Of a stretch of 47,790 nucleotides of DNA, positions 40,371 through 47,790 are shown piece by piece (the first letter of the stretch is position 1; the number at the start of each line of letters is the position of its first letter). The stretch is from an uncultured Bacteroidales bacterium (lineage in GTDB: Bacteria; Bacteroidota; Bacteroidia; Bacteroidales; P3), in contig CAJOHZ010000023.1 in assembly GCA_905234695.1 (NCBI GenBank), positions 1-47,790 on the forward strand. The letters are read 5' to 3'. A model generated the notes under the pieces. The model was given only the letters and a program-made list of their open reading frames with translations, did no database searches and was not told the DNA's origin. A program made the translations under genes and the position numbers.

Positions 40371-41265
40371 GTGGCTCTGTTTGCTGTTGCTTTTCCCGGC
40401 AGTACACGGCTTCGCCCAAGGATTCGAAATCAAAGGAGAGAGCAGCCTGTCCGGTCCGATAACGCTTACCATCTATAGCGGCGATTCCACAAGTTACACC
40501 CTTACCGACAAAAGTCGGAAAGGGTTCTTTTATTTCTCCGGACGCGTGGAGCGCCCCGTGCTGGCGTCGCTCAGCCATCAGACCATGCAGCAGCCCCTGT
40601 ATTTCTATCTGGAGAATGCGGAAATCTCCATTGCCCTCAGCGCCTCGCGCCCCGAGGCGTCGCGCATCAACGGCTCGCGTAGCAACAGCGAATACCGCTA
40701 TGTGCTGGAGCAACTGCGCGGGGCTACCGACCCGGGGGCCTACCTGCGGCAGTATGTGCGAAACAACGCCTCGTCGGTATACACCCCCTATATCCTCTAC
40801 TCGCAGCGGTCCCTCCTCGACGAGGTGCTGGTGCGGCAGCTGATGAACCAGCTGAAGGGCGACGCCCTCCATACCTACCACTACACCCTCCTGAGCCGCT
40901 GGGCCCGCGAGGTGCCCGCTATCACGGAGGGCAGCGCCATGCCCGACTTCGTCTATACCGACAGCCAGAAAGCCCGCCATCATTTCAAGGAGATGCGCAG
41001 CACCTCCTCCTCTACCCTGATATTCTTCGGCGCCCACTGGTGCGACCGCTGCAAGCAACAGCGGCAGCAGGTGGAGCAGCTGCTTAAAAACACCCCCACC
41101 CTCCTCCTGCCCATCGCCATCGACGACAGCAAGGCCGGCTGGGACGAGCCCTACCTGCAGCAACTCGCCATCGACCATATCCCCTACATGATACTGGTCG
41201 ATGCCGACGGCAACGTCGCCGCCTGCGACATCCGCCTCTGGGAGCTTCCCAACGTCCTCCGCTAG
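40345..41265 (+). CDS. Thioredoxin-like periplasmic protein with DUF4369-like N-domain
   Basis: The start at ATG 40345 (MAIRIVPTRW) gives 306 aa with a signal peptide ending FAQ. Residues 26-110 resemble the DUF4369 beta-sandwich (FEIKGESSLSGPITLTIYSG, FSGRVERPVLASL). The C-terminal part is a thioredoxin fold with IFFGAHWCDRCKQQ, active-site C233-D-R-C236, and the cis-Pro segment HIPYMILVD. It probably reduces or isomerises disulfides in the periplasm, like ResA/TlpA relatives. Residues 110-190 are helical and unassigned. Confidence 0.84.
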   Translation: MAIRIVPTRWLCLLLLFPAVHGFAQGFEIKGESSLSGPITLTIYSGDSTSYTLTDKSRKGFFYFSGRVERPVLASLSHQTMQQPLYFYLENAEISIALSASRPEASRINGSRSNSEYRYVLEQLRGATDPGAYLRQYVRNNASSVYTPYILYSQRSLLDEVLVRQLMNQLKGDALHTYHYTLLSRWAREVPAITEGSAMPDFVYTDSQKARHHFKEMRSTSSSTLIFFGAHWCDRCKQQRQQVEQLLKNTPTLLLPIAIDDSKAGWDEPYLQQLAIDHIPYMILVDADGNVAACDIRLWELPNVLR

Positions 41266-41302
41266 CGCCTCCCTTTCCCCGTTCAACCCCAACACCATCC
41301 CT

Positions 41303-42412
41303 ATGATCGACACCACCCTGTATCCCATGAAATTCCTCCCCCTGTTCAAGAACAAAGTGTGGGGAGGCAACAAGTTAAAAAGCCTCGGCTTCGACTACGA
41401 CCCGCTGCCCAACTGCGGCGAGTTGTGGGCCCTCTCGGGGGTCAAAGACAACGAATCGGTCATCACCAACGGATTCCTGGCCGACAACACCCTCAACGAA
41501 GCCCTGGAGATATACATGGGAGAACTCATCGGCGAGAAGAATTTTGACCACTTCGGCACCGAATTCCCCCTGCTCATCAAACTCATCGACGCCAACGACA
41601 AACTCTCCATACAGGTCCATCCCGACGACCAGCTGGCCCAAACCCGCGGCATGGAGAACGGCAAGACCGAGATGTGGTACATCATCGAGGCCGAGAAGGA
41701 CGCCCAAATCATCGACGGCTTCGAGAAATCCGTCACCCGCGAGGAATACCAGCACTATCTAGACCTGGGGCATCTGGAGGACATCCTGCATGTCGAACAC
41801 CCCCAGGCAGGCGATGTGCTGTACATCCCCGCCGGACGCGTCCATGCGCTGGGCAAAGGGCTTCTGCTGGCCGAAATCCAACAGACCAGCGACTGCACCT
41901 ACCGCCTCTACGACTACAACCGCCCCGGTACCGACGGCCGCCTGCGCGAACTCCACACCGCCGAGGCGTTGGACGCCATCGACTTCTCCGAACTGCGGCA
42001 GGGCATCACCCGCTACAACTACCGCGAAAACACCACCACCCAGCTGGTGGAATGCCCCTACTTCACCACCAACATCATCCCCCTTGCCAAACCCCTGAGG
42101 AAAAACTTCGCCCAACTCGACTCGTTTGTCATCTACCTCTGCATTGAAGGCATTGCGGCGGTGAAGACCCTGGGCCATATCGCCCCGATGCACGCGGGCG
42201 AATGCGTGCTGGTCCCCGCCGTGGCCGAAGAGGTGGAACTGTTCTCCGAAGGGAAAGCCAAACTACTGGAAATATATGTCGACCCCGACCAGTGGGTCGA
42301 CAACGGGCGCAGCCATGTGCGCGACTTCGACTGGGTAGCCCGCTTCATCGGTTCAGGAAACCCCGACGACTACCTCGACGACCTCTCCACCGAAGAGACG
42401 GAGGAATCCTGA
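41303..42412 (+). CDS. manA: Mannose-6-phosphate isomerase, class I
   Basis: ManA interconverts mannose-6-phosphate and fructose-6-phosphate. From ATG 41303 (MIDTTLYPM) it has 369 aa; ATG 41327 (MKFLPLFKNKVWGG) is an alternative. Zinc-site motifs are SIQVHPDDQLA, KTEMWYII and AGRVHALGKG; LAEIQQTSDCTYRLYDYNR is the class signature. It is the short Bacteroidota type with a small C-terminal cupin. It provides GDP-mannose precursors for surface glycans. It is convergent with the epimerase gene, 11 bp away, without a visible hairpin. Confidence 0.93.
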   Translation: MIDTTLYPMKFLPLFKNKVWGGNKLKSLGFDYDPLPNCGELWALSGVKDNESVITNGFLADNTLNEALEIYMGELIGEKNFDHFGTEFPLLIKLIDANDKLSIQVHPDDQLAQTRGMENGKTEMWYIIEAEKDAQIIDGFEKSVTREEYQHYLDLGHLEDILHVEHPQAGDVLYIPAGRVHALGKGLLLAEIQQTSDCTYRLYDYNRPGTDGRLRELHTAEALDAIDFSELRQGITRYNYRENTTTQLVECPYFTTNIIPLAKPLRKNFAQLDSFVIYLCIEGIAAVKTLGHIAPMHAGECVLVPAVAEEVELFSEGKAKLLEIYVDPDQWVDNGRSHVRDFDWVARFIGSGNPDDYLDDLSTEETEES

Positions 42413-42423
42413 GGCATCCCTCA

Positions 42424-43425
42424 TCATTTATTACCTGGTAACACCCTCTCACCCCGCCAGGCGAAGAAGTCTGCGATGGCCTGTGCCAGAGGCGTGGAGG
42501 ACATTGACAACTCCTCGCGGCTGCGGCGGTTGTCGTAGTATTCCCGCACCATGAGTTGGCGCACATTGCGTGTGGAGAGTTGCGTGTGGATGCCCATCCA
42601 CCGCAGCCCGTCGCCCAGCCACCCTGCCAGCCGCAGCAGCCCGTCGGGCAGCGTCACCTGTCGCTGCCGATAGCCACAGACCTGGGCCTGCCGATGGTAG
42701 AATTCTTTCAGCGTGAGGTTCTCGCCCGTGAGCAGATACCGTTGTCCCGAGCGGCCCTGGGTCAGCGCGTTAGCCACCGCCTCGGCGGCATCGGCGACGG
42801 CCACAAAACTCTTGCCCCCGCTGGGCACCGGCATCAGCCGTCGGCGATAGCCCGCCAGCAGCAGTGCCCCCGAGCTGGGCTTGGTGTCGTAGGCCCCCAC
42901 CATGAATCCGGGGCATACCACCACCACATGGCGTTCGGGATGCGCCTCCGCATACCGCAGCAGCAGCGCCTCCCCTTCCCTCTTGCTTTGGGCGTAGAAC
43001 GAGCGTGTGAACGGGGCCTGCATGGGCGCCCCTTCGGCGGCGGGCGCGGCCGGCGAGCCGTACCCTATCGTGTTGGCCGTGCCGGTATGCACCAAACGGG
43101 AAATCCCCTGCCCCTCCATCAACTGCGTCAGCCGGCGGCACAAATCGCGGTTCACGGGCAGATAGTCCTCATACCGCAGCAGCGACATATCGGTCACCCC
43201 GACGCAATTGACGATGGCCTCGCACCCTTGGGCCGCGGCCGCCAGCATATCGTCGTCCAGCAGCGAGCCCTCCAGCACCGTCAGCCGCTCCACGGCAGGC
43301 ATACCCTCCGTATGCAGGGCCTCCCTGCGGCGCACAAGCGCATGCACGCTGTGGCCACGCTGCAACAGCGCCTTCAGCACGTTGTGCCCCAGCAGGCCGT
43401 TGCCTCCCAACAAAAGTATAGTCAT
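42424..43425 (-). CDS. NAD(P)-dependent epimerase/dehydratase-like SDR
   Basis: The 333-aa extended SDR has a Rossmann motif G7-G-N-G-L-L-G13 and the catalytic pair Y144-AQS-K148. VPSGGKSFVAVADAAEAVANAL matches the substrate-binding half of dihydroflavonol reductase-like members. No signal peptide is present. The substrate is unknown; nucleotide-sugar, terpenoid or ketone reduction are all possible. It lies 12 bp after metG on the same strand. Confidence 0.82.
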   Translation of the reverse strand: MTILLLGGNGLLGHNVLKALLQRGHSVHALVRRREALHTEGMPAVERLTVLEGSLLDDDMLAAAAQGCEAIVNCVGVTDMSLLRYEDYLPVNRDLCRRLTQLMEGQGISRLVHTGTANTIGYGSPAAPAAEGAPMQAPFTRSFYAQSKREGEALLLRYAEAHPERHVVVVCPGFMVGAYDTKPSSGALLLAGYRRRLMPVPSGGKSFVAVADAAEAVANALTQGRSGQRYLLTGENLTLKEFYHRQAQVCGYRQRQVTLPDGLLRLAGWLGDGLRWMGIHTQLSTRNVRQLMVREYYDNRRSREELSMSSTPLAQAIADFFAWRGERVLPGNK

Positions 43426-43437
43426 CGCCGGTCAGGG

Positions 43438-45498
43438 TTATCCCACACTGCACCCCGGCGTCACCAGCTGGCTGGGGGTTACCAGCACCAGCCGTCCGTC
43501 CTTGTCCTCGGCACTCAGTATCATGCCTTGGCTCTCGACCCCTTTCAGCTTGCGCGGAGCGAAGTTGGCGATAAAGCATACCTGCATCCCCACCAGCTTC
43601 TCCGGCTCGGGGTAGAACTTGGCGATACCGCTGACGATGGTGCGTGTGCCCATGCCGTCCTCTATCTTGAACTGCAGCAGTTTGTCGGCCTTGGGCACCT
43701 TGGAGCACTCCAACACGGTACCCACGCGGATGTCCACCTTGCCAAAGTCGTCGAAGGCCACTGTGGGTTTCACCGCGGCGGGCTGCCAGGCGTTGAGCTC
43801 GTTCTGCCGTTTGGTCTCCAGCAGCTTGTTGACCTGTGCCTCGATGGCGGCATCGTCAATCTGCTCGAAGAGCAGTTCGGGCTGGTCGATGGTATGCCCC
43901 TCCATGAGGAGGTCGGCGCGGCCGGCGTCTTTCCATCCCAGCGCCTGCAGGTTCATGATGCGGTGCATCTTGTCGGCCGTGAAGGGCAGGAAGGGGGCGC
44001 AGAGCACCGCCAGGTTGGCGCAAATCTGCAGCGAGAGGTTCATCACCGTGGCGGTGCGCTCAGGGTCGCTCTTGACGAGCTTCCAAGGCTCGGTATCGGT
44101 GAGGTATTTGTTGCCCAGGCGGGCGAGGTTCATCATCTCCGCCAAGGCCTCGCGGAAGCGGTAGAGCTCGATGCTGCGGCCCACACGCTCGGGGAAAGTG
44201 GCCATCTCGCGCACCAACTCCTGCTCGGCCTCGCCGAGGGGGCCACAGGCGGGCACGCGCCCGCCGTAGAACTTGTGAGTCAGCACCAGCGTGCGGTTCA
44301 CGAAGTTTCCGAGGATGGCGACCAGCTCGCTGTTGTTCTTCAGCTGGAAATCCTTCCAGGTAAAGTCGTTGTCCTTGGTTTCGGGCGCGTTGGCGCAGAG
44401 GGTATAGCGCAGCACATCCTGCTTCCCGGGGAAATCCTTCAGGTATTCATGCAGCCATACGGCCCAGTTGCGCGAGGTGCTTATCTTGTCGCCCTCGAGG
44501 TTGAGGAACTCGTTGGCGGGCACGTTGGCGGGCAGGATATAGCTGCCGTCGGCCTTGAGCATCGAGGGGAAGATGATGCAATGGAAGACGATATTGTCCT
44601 TGCCGATGAAGTGGACCAGCTTGGTATCCTCCTGCTTCCACCATTTCTCCCAGTCGTCGCCCTTGAGCTGCTTGGTGAAACTGATATAGCCTATCGGAGC
44701 GTCAAACCATACATACAGCACCTTGCCGTCGGCCCCGGGCAGGGGCACCTTCACGCCCCAGTCCAGGTCGCGCGTCACGGCGCGGGGTTGCAAGCCTGCG
44801 TCAATCCACGACTTGCACTGGCCGTATACGTTCACCTTCCAGTCGCCCTTGTGTTGCTCCAGAATCCACTGGCGCAGCCACGGCTCGTCCTTGTCGAGGG
44901 GGAGGTACCAGTGTTTGGTCTCTTTCATCACGGGGGCGTTGCCGCTGAGGGCGCTCTTGGGGTTGATGAGGTCGGTGGCGTTGAGGCTGGTGCCACAGGC
45001 CTCGCACTGGTCGCCGTAGGCGTGTTCGTTGCCGCAGTGGGGGCAGGTGCCGGTGATATAGCGGTCCGCCAGGAACTGATGCGCCTCTTCATCGTAGTAT
45101 TGCATCGAGGTCTTCTCAACGAACTTGCCCTCCTTGTACAGCTTCTCGAAGAATGCCGAGGCGGTCTTGTGGTGCTCCTCCGACGAGGTGCGGGAGTAGA
45201 TATCGAACGAGATGCCCAGTTCGGCAAAGGATTCCTTGATAATCTTGTGGTAGCGGTCCACAATATCCTGCGGGGTCACCCCTTCCTTGCGGGCCTTGAT
45301 GGTGATGGGCACGCCGTGCTCGTCGCTGCCGCCGATAAAGAGCACCTGCTCGCCCTGGGCGCGGAGGTATCGGGCATAGATGTCGGCGGGAACATAGACG
45401 CCGGCCAGATGGCCGATATGGACGGGGCCGTTGGCGTAAGGCAGGGCCGAGGTGATGGTATACCGTTTGTACTTACGGTCTTTGTCGCTATAGGTCAT
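43438..45498 (-). CDS. metG: Methionyl-tRNA synthetase
   Basis: MetG charges tRNA-Met. The 686-aa protein has the class I HIGH motif at 27-30 (NGPVHIGHL), the KMSKS equivalent DKISTSRNW, a zinc knuckle ([19 protein letters not shown]) and the anticodon-binding helices. It ends in a C-terminal EMAP/Trbp111-type tRNA-binding domain ([20 protein letters not shown] through [20 protein letters not shown]). The length and two-part layout are standard for the dimeric bacterial form. It precedes the SDR gene. Confidence 0.98.
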   Translation of the reverse strand: MTYSDKDRKYKRYTITSALPYANGPVHIGHLAGVYVPADIYARYLRAQGEQVLFIGGSDEHGVPITIKARKEGVTPQDIVDRYHKIIKESFAELGISFDIYSRTSSEEHHKTASAFFEKLYKEGKFVEKTSMQYYDEEAHQFLADRYITGTCPHCGNEHAYGDQCEACGTSLNATDLINPKSALSGNAPVMKETKHWYLPLDKDEPWLRQWILEQHKGDWKVNVYGQCKSWIDAGLQPRAVTRDLDWGVKVPLPGADGKVLYVWFDAPIGYISFTKQLKGDDWEKWWKQEDTKLVHFIGKDNIVFHCIIFPSMLKADGSYILPANVPANEFLNLEGDKISTSRNWAVWLHEYLKDFPGKQDVLRYTLCANAPETKDNDFTWKDFQLKNNSELVAILGNFVNRTLVLTHKFYGGRVPACGPLGEAEQELVREMATFPERVGRSIELYRFREALAEMMNLARLGNKYLTDTEPWKLVKSDPERTATVMNLSLQICANLAVLCAPFLPFTADKMHRIMNLQALGWKDAGRADLLMEGHTIDQPELLFEQIDDAAIEAQVNKLLETKRQNELNAWQPAAVKPTVAFDDFGKVDIRVGTVLECSKVPKADKLLQFKIEDGMGTRTIVSGIAKFYPEPEKLVGMQVCFIANFAPRKLKGVESQGMILSAEDKDGRLVLVTPSQLVTPGCSVG

Positions 45499-45536
45499 GA
45501 TATGTTCAGTATAGGTTGGGGTGGACAGTCGGGGGG

Positions 45537-46595
45537 CTACCTGTAGGAGTAGTCCGTCACGTCTTCGCCACCAGTCTTTTTCGTGGGGTAGTAATTGCTG
45601 TTGTATTCGTAGCTGAATTCCTCGTAATCGTCCATGGGGTTGTTGAGGAGGTTGATTTCCTGACCCATAATCACGGCGGCCACGGAGTAGGAACCCGTGG
45701 TGGTGGCGGTGAGGATATTGTTGAGCGAGAGGATATCGGCCGAAATCATCGTGCCCCAGAAGCAGAACATCGGGTTGATGCGGTTGTCGTAGGTGTAGGT
45801 CACCGTGTCGTGCATCGTGATGCGCAGCGGCAGACCGCCCTGTGCGGCCACCAACATATCCGCTATCGTGCGGTATTGGTCGGGAATCGGCAGGTATTCG
45901 CTCATGGACTCATATTCTTCCTGCGAGAGTTTGGCGTCCACCGAAGCGTTCAGCACCTGGGTGGCCACATTCTCACCGTTCCACGTATAGCCCAGCGTGA
46001 TGGTGTTGCCGGTGATGGAGAACTTGGAGCCGTCGCCTTTGGGCGCTGTCCGGGCCGACTGAAGCAATGCCTTCAGCGATGCGGGGGCCGGCTTGGGCGA
46101 CTTGCCGAACCCGGTCATGGCGCCGATAATGCTCTGCAGATAGTCGCTGTCCACATCAAGGTCGGCGCCGGAGATTTTGCCGTTATTGCCGCGGGCGAGG
46201 GTGGCCTCGATCAGCGTCGTGGCACCGTCGCGCATCTCAAGCGTGGTCAGCTTGCCGTCGGCATAGCTGTAAACCATCTCCTGCGAGTCGCCGTTGGTCA
46301 CAGAGGTGATATAATCGCCGGTATAGTTGAATCTCGTCACCCCCTCCTGCTGAGTGATATAATCCAACCGGTCACCGTCCCATGTCCATTCCTCGGACTG
46401 GGCGCCGTTCTCGGTGACGGTGCTCACCTTCATGATGGGAATATATTGCCCTTCATGATACACGGGGTAGACAATATTCTCCGACGGACCGGGGGTCGGT
46501 GTGGAGCCCGGTTCCGGGTCAGGCGTTTCTTTCTTGCACGAGGTTGCGCCGGCAATCAGGGCCAACACGCAGAAGGTAACGAATATTTTCTTCAT
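45537..46595 (-). CDS. DUF4595-like lipoprotein
   Basis: The 352-aa product has a lipobox (AGATSC, C20), then an acidic Pro/Gly/Thr linker ([15 protein letters not shown], 25-39), and a body of short beta hairpins ([40 protein letters not shown]) typical of DUF4595-type surface lipoproteins. The family's role is unknown. The Asp/Glu/Pro residues just after the lipidated cysteine could serve as an export signal for surface display, as reported for Bacteroidota lipoproteins. It lies between metG and the DUF5606 gene. Confidence 0.78.
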   Translation of the reverse strand: MKKIFVTFCVLALIAGATSCKKETPDPEPGSTPTPGPSENIVYPVYHEGQYIPIMKVSTVTENGAQSEEWTWDGDRLDYITQQEGVTRFNYTGDYITSVTNGDSQEMVYSYADGKLTTLEMRDGATTLIEATLARGNNGKISGADLDVDSDYLQSIIGAMTGFGKSPKPAPASLKALLQSARTAPKGDGSKFSITGNTITLGYTWNGENVATQVLNASVDAKLSQEEYESMSEYLPIPDQYRTIADMLVAAQGGLPLRITMHDTVTYTYDNRINPMFCFWGTMISADILSLNNILTATTTGSYSVAAVIMGQEINLLNNPMDDYEEFSYEYNSNYYPTKKTGGEDVTDYSYR

Positions 46596-46625
46596 GGTAT
46601 TAGGGGGTTAAAGAGTTCCTGTGGA

Positions 46626-47198
46626 CTAGATGGCCTTCTTGGCTGTGGTGGTACGCTTGGGAGCGCTCTTGGCCTGCTTGGTGGCCTTGGGGGCGGCTTC
46701 CTTCTTGGGGGCCGCAGGCTTGCGGGCGGCAGGCTTCTTGGCCGCCTTGGCGGGCTTCTCCGCCACGACCTTCTCCTCAGCGGGTTCGGCGGGGGTGGCC
46801 TCCGGCTCGGCGGGGGTCAGCTTGCCGGACGCCAGCAGAATGTTGTACCAATGGAAAAGCTTCTTGGCATCCGACGCATGTACTCGGTCCTTGTCGTACT
46901 CCGGCAGCACCTTGCCCAGCAGGCCGAACAGCGTGTCACTGTCCGCTTTCTTGGGCTCGAAAGTGGTCGGCTTGCCCTCCAAGAGGGTGAAGGTATTCTG
47001 CAGCACCTCCTCCAACGGCTTCTCGTCCGTCAGGGTGAACATGCGTATCTCGCTCAGCTGGCTGATGCTGTCAGAGGTGAACACGGGGAATTTCTGACCT
47101 GTGACAAGGTTCTTGACAATCGCGCCGCTCTTTGTGCGCGACACCAATTCGTTCAAATCCGGCTTGCCGGAAATAGCTAAGATGTTTGAAAGATCCAT
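46626..47198 (-). CDS. DUF5606 protein with histone H1-like C-terminal tail
   Basis: Residues 1-125 match the Bacteroidota DUF5606 family (MDLSNILAISGKPDLNEL, IVKNLVTGQKFPVFTSD, KADSDTLFGLLGKVLPEYD). Residues from about 128 to 190 are almost only Ala, Lys, Pro, Glu and Thr, first acidic (PEATPAEPAEEK) then strongly basic (KPAKAAKKPAARKPAAPKKE), like histone H1 or Hc1/HctB tails. This suggests nucleic-acid contact in the cytoplasm; no signal peptide is present. A MITE-like repeat ends 36 bp upstream of the ATG, so its transcription may depend on that element. Confidence 0.87.
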   Translation of the reverse strand: MDLSNILAISGKPDLNELVSRTKSGAIVKNLVTGQKFPVFTSDSISQLSEIRMFTLTDEKPLEEVLQNTFTLLEGKPTTFEPKKADSDTLFGLLGKVLPEYDKDRVHASDAKKLFHWYNILLASGKLTPAEPEATPAEPAEEKVVAEKPAKAAKKPAARKPAAPKKEAAPKATKQAKSAPKRTTTAKKAI

Positions 47199-47234
47199 TG
47201 CAGTTGTGTGTTTGTGTTTCCGTAATGTATGATA

Positions 47235-47398
47235 AGAAACTGTTTAAATTTAATTGATGGATTTTGTTATACAGCAAAGCGAGCAGATTTGTCTTCTTTT
47301 TGAGGGAGCAATGGGGGACCATTGTAACCGAAAAAAGGAGGGAAAGATGCCGTTTTGATGTGTTAAGAAAAACATTGGACTAATTTTAAACAGTTTCT
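47235..47398 (-). mobile_element. MITE-like element, copy 2 (164 bp, inverted)
   Basis: The ends AGAAACTGTTTAAA (47235-47248) and TTTAAACAGTTTCT (47385-47398) are perfect 14-bp terminal inverted repeats. Read on the minus strand it matches copy 1 (18433-18596) over its full length with about eight mismatches. It ends 36 bp before the DUF5606 start, in the same relative orientation as copy 1 to the TPR gene. The flanks are TA on both sides. Confidence 0.82.
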
Positions 47399-47459
47399 AT
47401 GTTAACGCAGAAAACGCCGCAATCGTATATCCCTCTCAAAAAAAAGTGAGGATAACCTT

Positions 47460-47636
47460 GACAGGCCTTCGGACTTTCAGTTTAAGTTTTCAGTTTTCAG
47501 TTTAAGTTTTTAGTGATAAACAAATAAACAATCAACAATTAAACAATTTTTAGTTTTTAGTTTAAGTTATAGTGACCAGTGATGCGTGAATTTTTTAGTT
47601 TTTAGTTTTTACCTTTTAGTTTTCCCCAATCGTCTC
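47460..47636. repeat. Mixed heptamer repeat block
   Basis: This is the inverted counterpart of 15540-15581: AGGCCTTCGG (47462-47471), then units of seven (TTTCAGT, TTCAGTT, TTTTTAG) up to about 47570. GACCAGT and GATGCGT (47573-47586) follow, then TTTTTAG, TTTTTAC and CTTTTAG near 47593-47620. No gene is seen from 47199 to the window end. Confidence 0.7.
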
Positions 47637-47663
47637 TCGGTGTGGCTTTTATGCACCTTCTCC

Positions 47664-47778
47664 GTGCCTTTTACTCTTATCTTACGCATACCCAGTACTT
47701 TTCCCGCACTTCTCCCGACATAGGTCGGAGAAGTGTCGGAGATATGTCGGGGAAACGTCGGAGAAGAGTAAAAGGCAC
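47664..47778 (-). repeat. Iteron-hairpin element, GAC subfamily, copy B
   Basis: GTGCCTTTTACTCTT (47664-47678) and AAGAGTAAAAGGCAC (47764-47778) are a perfect 15-bp outer stem. Inside, read on the minus strand, are the same 11-bp CTTCTCCGAC units and return arm as in copy A. GCATAAAAGCCACACCGAGA also follows on the minus strand (complement of 47635-47654). The copy runs to the window edge and probably beyond. Confidence 0.8.
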
Positions 47779-47790
47779 ATAAGCGTCACA

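Noticed and set aside
42556..45546. 996-aa open frame on the plus strand opposite metG and the epimerase gene
   Set aside because: metG and the SDR are certain on the minus strand. The plus frame has no domain, no start context and is explained by GC-rich codon bias.
45516..47180. 554-aa open frame on the plus strand
   Set aside because: It is antisense to the DUF4595-like and DUF5606 genes; its Leu/Gly-rich end is the complement of the Ala/Lys/Pro tail.
47071..47322. 83-aa minus-strand frame with KKKTNLLALLYNK
   Set aside because: It arises from the MITE-like element; the same words occur in copy 1 and do not form a complete transposase.

Overview
The window reads as a chromosome segment of a fairly GC-rich member of the order Bacteroidales (Bacteroidota); I cannot name the family. 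The reasons are: promoter-like TAnnTTTG boxes upstream of several genes; type IX secretion (T9SS) C-terminal domains; Bacteroidota-restricted families (DUF4954, DUF4837, DUF6089, DUF4595-like, DUF5606); the blocks coaX-OMP-TPR-lptC and uppS-bamA-skp-skp; and a TPP riboswitch in front of a TonB-dependent receptor plus PnuT.

Layout. 1-2654 is an accessory arm: an AT-rich, repeat-laden leader, a AAA+/DUF4143 ATPase and an orphan Vsr mismatch endonuclease. 2697-8045 (minus) holds a DUF4954 hexapeptide protein, a GT2 glycosyltransferase, a T9SS-tagged M14 carboxypeptidase, a GtrA protein and a small secreted protein. 8258-9329 is a fragment of lysine fermentation (CoA-transferase subunit A and 3-aminobutyryl-CoA ammonia-lyase). 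9413-10249 is a leucine-rich-repeat protein whose T9SS tail is cut by an in-frame stop. 10303-13317 is a thiamin uptake operon. purD (minus) follows, then a 1-kb repeat island.

15637-30818 is a long plus-strand run of envelope genes: pth, coaX, an outer-membrane protein, a TPR protein, lptC, a helix-hairpin-helix protein, lpxD, a GT39 glycosyltransferase, two SGNH hydrolases, an MBOAT acyltransferase and an LTA-synthase-like sulfatase-fold enzyme. The last five look like one envelope-glycan decoration locus. 30940-37558 continues with DUF4837, DUF6089, uppS, bamA and two skp genes and ends at a strong terminator. 37640-39987 (minus) has a Rieske-like lipoprotein, glutaminyl cyclase, efp and a small membrane protein. 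40167-42412 (plus) has a small lipoprotein, a thioredoxin-like protein and manA. 42424-47198 (minus) has an epimerase, metG, a DUF4595-like lipoprotein and a DUF5606 protein with a histone-H1-like tail. The window ends in a second repeat island.

The most unusual content is the repeats. (i) An iteron-hairpin element built from 11-bp units occurs as three copies in two sequence subfamilies whose arms covary. (ii) A 164-bp MITE-like element with 14-bp terminal inverted repeats occurs twice, each time upstream of a gene and in the same orientation relative to it. (iii) Several families of heptanucleotide-period repeats lie at gene edges and inside coding regions, including the zinc loop of Vsr, the tail of Pth, the start of PnuT and a Skp signal peptide. 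(iv) Four operator-like dyads spaced 32-33 bp apart precede the AAA+ ATPase gene. No tRNA, rRNA, CRISPR array or intact insertion sequence was seen. All calls come from reading the sequence; no database search was run.
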